Shown here: positions 59,515 to 64,000 of the stretch, one piece after another
Numbering within the stretch: position 1 is the stretch's first letter
Layout: the number at the start of each line of letters is the position of its first letter
NCBI RefSeq assembly: GCF_900156405.1
Contig: NZ_FTNN01000011.1
Location: 62,001-126,000 of the forward strand
Source: Shewanella morhuae
GTDB lineage: Bacteria; Pseudomonadota; Gammaproteobacteria; Enterobacterales; Shewanellaceae
Direction of reading: 5' to 3'
DNA length: 64,000 nt
Notes under the pieces: generated by a model
What the model saw: the letters and a program-made list of their open reading frames with translations, nothing else
Told to the model about the DNA's origin: nothing
Database searches by the model: none
Made by a program: the position numbers and the translations under genes

Positions 59515-61182
59515 ATGACTGAATCTTTTGCTGATCTATTTGAACAATCCCTTCAAACTCTGGAATTCCGTCCAGGTTCTATCGTTCGTGGTACTGTTGT
59601 ATCAATCAAAAACGGTATGGTACTGGTTGACGCCGGTCTGAAGTCTGAAAGCCCAATCCCAGCTGAACAATTCAAAAACGCTCAAGGTGTTTTAGAAATC
59701 GCTGTTGGTGATGAAGTTGACGTAGCTCTTGACTCTGTTGAAGACGGCTTCGGTGAGACTCAACTGTCTCGCGAAAAAGCAAAACGTCATGAAGCTTGGA
59801 TCGTTCTGGAAAAAGCTTATGAAGATGCTGAAACTGTAATCGGTATCATCAATGGTAAAGTTAAAGGCGGTTTCACTGTTGAATTAAACGGTATCCGTGC
59901 TTTCTTACCAGGTTCTCTAGTAGATGTGCGCCCAGTTCGCGACACCGCTCACTTAGAGTACAAAGAATTAGAATTCAAAGTTATTAAACTAGACCAGAAG
60001 CGTAACAACGTTGTTGTTTCTCGTCGTGCAGTTATCGAATCAGAAAGCAGCGCTGAGCGTGATGCACTGTTAGAAAACTTGCAAGAAGGTCAAGCTGTTA
60101 AAGGTATCGTTAAGAACCTGACTGACTACGGTGCATTCGTAGATTTAGGTGGTGTTGACGGTCTGCTACATATCACAGATATGGCGTGGAAGCGTGTTAA
60201 GCATCCATCAGAAATCGTCAATGTTGGCGATGAAATCAACGTTAAAGTACTGAAGTACGATCGTGAGCGCACTCGTGTGTCTCTAGGTCTGAAACAACTT
60301 GGCGAAGATCCATGGTTAGAAATCAGCAAGCGCTACCCAGAAAACACACGTTTAACGGGCCGCGTCACTAACCTAACTGACTACGGTTGCTTCGTCGAAA
60401 TCGAAGAAGGCGTTGAAGGTCTGGTTCACGTTTCTGAAATGGATTGGACTAACAAGAACATTCACCCATCTAAAGTGGTTAACTTAGGTGATGAAGTTGA
60501 AGTTCTGGTTCTGGACATCGATGAAGAGCGTCGTCGTATTTCTCTAGGTCTGAAGCAATGTAAGACTAATCCATGGGATGACTTCGCAACTCGTTACAAT
60601 AAAGGCGACAAGGTTTCTGGTAAGATCAAGTCAATCACTGACTTCGGTATCTTTATCGGTCTTGACGGCGGTATCGACGGTTTAGTTCACCTGTCTGACA
60701 TTTCTTGGAACGGTACTGGCGAAGATGCAGTTTCTGAATATAAGAAAGGCGATGAAATCCATGCAGTGGTTCTGTCTGTAGATCCAGAGCGTGAGCGCAT
60801 CAGCTTAGGTGTTAAGCAAACTGAAGATGATCCATTCAACGCATACTTAGCTGACAAGAAGAAAGGCACTATCGTAAACGGTACTGTTTCTGCTGTTGAT
60901 GCTAAAGGTGTGACTGTTGAATTGGCCGACACTGTTGAAGGTTACATCCGTGTAGCTGACATTTCACGTGAGCGTATTGAAGATGCATCTACTGTCTACA
61001 ATGTAGGCGATGCAATCGAAGCTAAGTTCATGGGTGTTGACCGTAAGAACCGCTCTATCAGCCTGTCAATCAAAGCGAAAGACGAAGCTGAAGAGAAAGA
61101 AGTAATGGCGACTCTGAACAAACAAGATGACGCTGTTATTAGCAATGCAATGGCTGAAGCGTTTAAAGCAGCTCGTAAATAA
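59515..61182 (+). CDS. rpsA: 30S ribosomal protein S1
   Basis: S1 brings mRNA to the 30S subunit. The 555-residue product has six S1 repeats, seen as recurring blocks such as [89 protein letters not shown] and [19 protein letters not shown]. Codon choice is clearly biased to preferred codons (ggt, ctg, gtt, cgt) compared with its neighbours, as for a highly expressed gene. Confidence 0.98.
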   Translation: MTESFADLFEQSLQTLEFRPGSIVRGTVVSIKNGMVLVDAGLKSESPIPAEQFKNAQGVLEIAVGDEVDVALDSVEDGFGETQLSREKAKRHEAWIVLEKAYEDAETVIGIINGKVKGGFTVELNGIRAFLPGSLVDVRPVRDTAHLEYKELEFKVIKLDQKRNNVVVSRRAVIESESSAERDALLENLQEGQAVKGIVKNLTDYGAFVDLGGVDGLLHITDMAWKRVKHPSEIVNVGDEINVKVLKYDRERTRVSLGLKQLGEDPWLEISKRYPENTRLTGRVTNLTDYGCFVEIEEGVEGLVHVSEMDWTNKNIHPSKVVNLGDEVEVLVLDIDEERRRISLGLKQCKTNPWDDFATRYNKGDKVSGKIKSITDFGIFIGLDGGIDGLVHLSDISWNGTGEDAVSEYKKGDEIHAVVLSVDPERERISLGVKQTEDDPFNAYLADKKKGTIVNGTVSAVDAKGVTVELADTVEGYIRVADISRERIEDASTVYNVGDAIEAKFMGVDRKNRSISLSIKAKDEAEEKEVMATLNKQDDAVISNAMAEAFKAARK

Positions 61183-61255
61183 TCGCCTGTTGTTTGGGGA
61201 GACTTATCTCCCCATTAGGCGACTGTGTTTGGCTTGATAATAGGGGATAGCTAAG

Positions 61256-61543
61256 ATGACGAAATCTGAACTTATCGAAAAACTCGCCACCAGGCAGTCG
61301 CAGCTGTCGGCGAAAGAGGTAGAAGGCGCAATCAAAGAAATGTTGGAGCAAATGGCAACAACATTAGAAAGCGGTGATCGTATTGAGATCCGTGGCTTTG
61401 GTAGCTTCTCACTTCACTATCGTGCACCGCGGACTGGCCGTAATCCAAAGACGGGTTCATCTGTCGATTTGGAAGGTAAATATGTCCCGCACTTTAAGCC
61501 AGGCAAAGAACTGCGCGAACGTGTTGATGCCGTTAATGTGTGA
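61256..61543 (+). CDS. ihfB: Integration host factor subunit beta
   Basis: IHF-beta pairs with IHF-alpha to bend DNA. The 95-residue product has the DNABII signature [26 protein letters not shown] in two parts and begins [11 protein letters not shown]. It follows rpsA directly, the conserved order, and ends at an intrinsic terminator. Confidence 0.97.
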   Translation: MTKSELIEKLATRQSQLSAKEVEGAIKEMLEQMATTLESGDRIEIRGFGSFSLHYRAPRTGRNPKTGSSVDLEGKYVPHFKPGKELRERVDAVNV

Positions 61544-61556
61544 TTGACCGTATAGT

Positions 61557-61584
61557 AAAAAGCCTCCATTAGGAGGCTTTTTTG
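61557..61584 (+). terminator. Intrinsic terminator after ihfB
   Basis: AAAAAGCCTCC pairs with GGAGGCTTTTT around ATTA, with T-run. Confidence 0.92.
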
Positions 61585-61655
61585 TATCTATTGCTGGTCA
61601 GCTCAGTAAATTTCTTGGATAATCATTAAATTGAAACGCGTATAGGGAGTGCAGC

Positions 61656-61931
61656 GTGAAATCATTTGTGGCAACTGTGCTGGTAGCACTGTTATTTATT
61701 TTGGCGCTGATTTTTGGTGCGCGTAACGAACAAGTTGTGATGATTAGTTATTTTGTCGCACAGGGCGAGTATCGCCTGCCAGTTGTGTTGGCAGTAGTTT
61801 TTTTAGCTGGTTTCATGCTGAGTTGGTTAGTCGCGAGTTATTATATTGTTCGCTTGAGATTGAGCTTAGCGGCAACGAAGAAAAAGCTAAATCAAGTGCT
61901 TGCCAAAACTCCTCAGGATATAGACGCTTAA
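61656..61931 (+). CDS. lapA: LapA family membrane protein (YciS)
   Basis: The 91-residue product has two membrane spans (about 5-22 and 44-65) and the DUF1049/LapA motif ARNEQVVMISYFVAQGEYRLPVVL between them. LapA works with LapB in control of lipopolysaccharide synthesis through LpxC turnover. The start GTG 61656 lies behind GGGAGTGCAGC. It is one base before lapB. Confidence 0.9.
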   Translation: MKSFVATVLVALLFILALIFGARNEQVVMISYFVAQGEYRLPVVLAVVFLAGFMLSWLVASYYIVRLRLSLAATKKKLNQVLAKTPQDIDA

Positions 61932-61932
61932 T

Positions 61933-63093
61933 ATGCTTGAGATCCTCTTTCTGTTGCTTCCTATCGCTGCCGCTTATGGTTGGTATATGGGGCGACGGAG
62001 CATAAGGCAGAATCAATCTAATCAACGTAAACAATTGAGCCGTGATTACTTTACAGGGCTTAACTTTCTGCTGTCGAATGAATCCGACAAAGCAGTTGAT
62101 TTGTTTATTAGTATGCTCGATGTTGACGATGAAACTATCGACACTCATTTATCGCTTGGTTCGTTATTTCGTAAACGCGGCGAGGTTGACCGCTCCATTC
62201 GCATTCACCAAAATTTAATCGCTCGTCCTAGCTTAACCAACGAGCAGCGTGATATTGCGATGATGGAACTTGGCAAAGATTATCTGGCCGCAGGCTTTTA
62301 TGACCGAGCTGAAGAAATCTTTATTAATCTCGTCAGTCAAGACGACCACAGCGAAGAGTCTGAAACTCAACTCATTGCAATCTATCAAGTGATTAAAGAG
62401 TGGCAAAAGGCGATTGACATCACTAAGCGTTTGAGCCGTAAACGTCAGCAAGTTTTAAAGCCATTAACGGCGCATTTTTATTGTCAGCTAGCTGATGAAG
62501 CGAGCGTCGATGCACAAAAAATTAAATTACTGCAACAGGCACTTAAACAAGATCCTCAGTGTGGCCGAGCTTTATTAACCTTAGCTAAAAAATTCCTCGA
62601 TATTCAAGATTATGATCAATGTAAACAAATGCTGCTGCAGTTGAAAAATGCGGATATTGAGCTGTTTGCCGATGCCATTGCGACGGCAAAACAAGTGTAT
62701 CGTGACACTAACGATAAAGAAGGTTTCCAAGAATTGCTGGCAAGCGCTATGGCCGATGGCGCAGGGGCATCAGTTGTTGTCGCTTTAGCGCAGCACATGA
62801 TCAGTTTAGATGAGATTAAAGCAGCAGAAACCATGGTTCTCGATGCGTTATATCGTCATCCAACCATGAAAGGCTTTCAGCACTTGATGCAAATGCATTT
62901 ACGCCAAGCTGAAGAAGGGCAAGCCAAACAAAGTTTAACGCTGCTAGAACAACTCGTTGAGCAACAAATTAAATTCCGTCCAAGTTACCGTTGTAAAGAG
63001 TGTGGCTTCCCATCACATGCGCTTTACTGGCATTGTCCTTCTTGTAAACAGTGGGGCAGTATCAAGCGGATCAGAGGCTTGGATGGCGAGTAA
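61933..63093 (+). CDS. lapB: Lipopolysaccharide assembly protein LapB (YciM)
   Basis: LapB anchors the FtsH-LpxC degradation complex in the inner membrane. The 386-residue product has an N-terminal membrane helix (LEILFLLLPIAAAYGWYMGRR), about nine TPR units over residues 30-340, and a C-terminal rubredoxin-type metal site with CKECGFPSHALYWHCPSCKQWG. All four cysteines are present. It follows lapA with one base between. Confidence 0.95.
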   Translation: MLEILFLLLPIAAAYGWYMGRRSIRQNQSNQRKQLSRDYFTGLNFLLSNESDKAVDLFISMLDVDDETIDTHLSLGSLFRKRGEVDRSIRIHQNLIARPSLTNEQRDIAMMELGKDYLAAGFYDRAEEIFINLVSQDDHSEESETQLIAIYQVIKEWQKAIDITKRLSRKRQQVLKPLTAHFYCQLADEASVDAQKIKLLQQALKQDPQCGRALLTLAKKFLDIQDYDQCKQMLLQLKNADIELFADAIATAKQVYRDTNDKEGFQELLASAMADGAGASVVVALAQHMISLDEIKAAETMVLDALYRHPTMKGFQHLMQMHLRQAEEGQAKQSLTLLEQLVEQQIKFRPSYRCKECGFPSHALYWHCPSCKQWGSIKRIRGLDGE

Positions 63094-63136
63094 CCCATAA
63101 AATATTTATAGTTAGTGTAACTCTGTTGGAGAGATA

Positions 63137-63835
63137 ATGACGACTAAACCTATCCTCGTAGCACTTGATTACGATAATAAAACCCATGCTTTACAATTGA
63201 TAGATAGACTCGATCCCAACATGTGCCGCCTTAAAATTGGCAAAGAAATGTTTACCCTATTTGGCCCGCAATTGGTGCAAGATATTCATGGTCGTGGTTT
63301 TGATTTATTTCTCGATTTAAAATTCCACGATATACCTAATACTGTTGCTAAAGCCGTGGCTGCGGCTGCAGAACTGGGTGTGTGGATGACAAATGTGCAT
63401 GCCAGTGGTGGTTTAGCCATGATGGAAGCAGCAAAAAAAGCATTGCTGCCCTACGGTGATAAAGCGCCGCTGCTGATTGCTGTGACGGTATTAACCTCTA
63501 TGAGTGATGCCGATCTTAAATTACTCGGTATCAATGTACCTACTTTTGAACATGTGCAGCGTTTAGCTAAACTCACAAAGCAAGCAGGGCTTGACGGCGT
63601 GGTGTGCTCAGCACAAGAAGCGACGGTATTAAAAACACTGCTGGGTAAAGAGTTTAACTTAGTGACGCCAGGTATTCGTCCTGTTGGCAGCGATGCTGGC
63701 GATCAACATAGGGTGATGACGCCGCCTCAAGCCATCGCAGCAGGCTCTGATTATTTGGTGATTGGCAGACCGATTACCCAAGCAGCCGATCCCTTGGCGG
63801 CATTGCAAGCTATTCATCAATCGTTGCAGCAATGA
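63137..63835 (+). CDS. pyrF: Orotidine 5'-phosphate decarboxylase
   Basis: PyrF makes UMP in pyrimidine synthesis. The catalytic lysine-aspartate set is in [14 protein letters not shown], and VALDYDN and [21 protein letters not shown] are the phosphate-binding ends of the barrel. The length is 232 residues. TTGGAGAG precedes the ATG. Same order lapA-lapB-pyrF as in E. coli. Confidence 0.97.
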   Translation: MTTKPILVALDYDNKTHALQLIDRLDPNMCRLKIGKEMFTLFGPQLVQDIHGRGFDLFLDLKFHDIPNTVAKAVAAAAELGVWMTNVHASGGLAMMEAAKKALLPYGDKAPLLIAVTVLTSMSDADLKLLGINVPTFEHVQRLAKLTKQAGLDGVVCSAQEATVLKTLLGKEFNLVTPGIRPVGSDAGDQHRVMTPPQAIAAGSDYLVIGRPITQAADPLAALQAIHQSLQQ

Positions 63836-63918
63836 GCTAGAATGTTTGAATGATACCGCTGATACATCATGCTCTTGCGCAATGATAAAACGATTGAAGT
63901 TGTATTTTTGATAGCAAT

Positions 63919-63981
63919 ATGAAAATACTAATTACAGGATTAATGCTTATTTTGTTGTTCACGGAGAGCTTCTATGTTTAA
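63919..63981 (+). CDS. Possible 20-residue leader or small peptide near the right edge
   Basis: An ATG at 63919 begins a hydrophobic 20-residue frame (LITGLMLILLFTESFYV, then TAA). Its stop overlaps the ATG at 63974. It may be a leader peptide or chance. The window edge prevents a judgement. Confidence 0.2.
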   Translation: MKILITGLMLILLFTESFYV

Positions 63982-64000
63982 CGCTACGATGTTTAATTAT
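63974..64000 (+). CDS. Start of a possible gene cut by the right edge
   Basis: CGGAGAG lies six bases before an ATG at 63974, and the frame is open for nine codons to the edge (MFNATMFNY). The ribosome site is good; nothing can be said about the product. Confidence 0.35.

Overview
The window is a chromosomal segment of a gammaproteobacterium, most probably a Shewanella of the baltica/putrefaciens/oneidensis type. This rests on protein similarity that I recognise by eye (NrdA, NrdB, GyrA, AnsA, RuvB and others), on a ThiD-ThiE fusion inside a thiC-thiDE-thiF-thiS-thiG-thiH operon, and on a gene order that matches my memory of Shewanella chromosomes. No rRNA, tRNA, insertion sequence, prophage, integron or CRISPR array was seen. 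It reads as stable core genome with small accessory insertions.

Layout. 1-351: start of an AraC-like regulator that runs off the left edge. 858-2748: a Nudix hydrolase, a DTW-domain protein and a hemolysin-III family membrane protein. 3239-4581: a single-pass membrane protein of unknown function split by a -1 frameshift at a run of nine A. 4754-11965: a TPP riboswitch followed by the whole thiamine operon. 12068-14160: a small flagellar-rod-like protein and an SprA-related metalloprotease-like protein. 14233-18915 (minus strand): a LysR regulator, an exported M3-peptidase homologue without its zinc motif, then cmoA-cmoB for tRNA wobble uridine modification. 19065-21875: a diguanylate cyclase with three tandem periplasmic binding domains. 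22060-27130: aspS, yebC and ruvC-ruvA-ruvB. 28059-31527: a TonB-dependent receptor behind a perfect CRP palindrome, and an orphan OmpR-type response regulator.

31760-33495: an M14 carboxypeptidase, a zinc-ribbon membrane protein and a YeaC-like protein. 33759-36757 (minus): ansA and an sppA gene interrupted by an in-frame TAG. 36923-38941: fadH. 39649-43595 (minus): the aerobic ribonucleotide reductase operon nrdA-nrdB-yfaE, with NrdR-like boxes upstream. 44116-45502 (minus): ubiG and a HAD phosphatase. 45890-49842: gyrA and serC. 50295-52816: a PuuA-like gamma-glutamylpolyamine synthetase and a LysR regulator. 52825-55255 (minus): the glycyl radical enzyme pair yjjI/yjjW. 55632-56822 (minus): an aromatic/aspartate aminotransferase. 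57254-63835: aroA, cmk, rpsA, ihfB, lapA, lapB and pyrF, a widely conserved gammaproteobacterial cluster.

Most of the window is housekeeping. The items I would look at first are the A-tract frameshift gene (3239-4581), the sppA nonsense codon (35930-35932), the four-copy TATCTTG cluster upstream of nrdA (43756-43851), the catalytically dead M3 peptidase (15304-17118), the small rod-like protein plus SprA-type pair (12068-14160) and the uncharacterised glycyl radical enzyme system (52825-55255). I did not find strong evidence of a wholly new multi-gene system.
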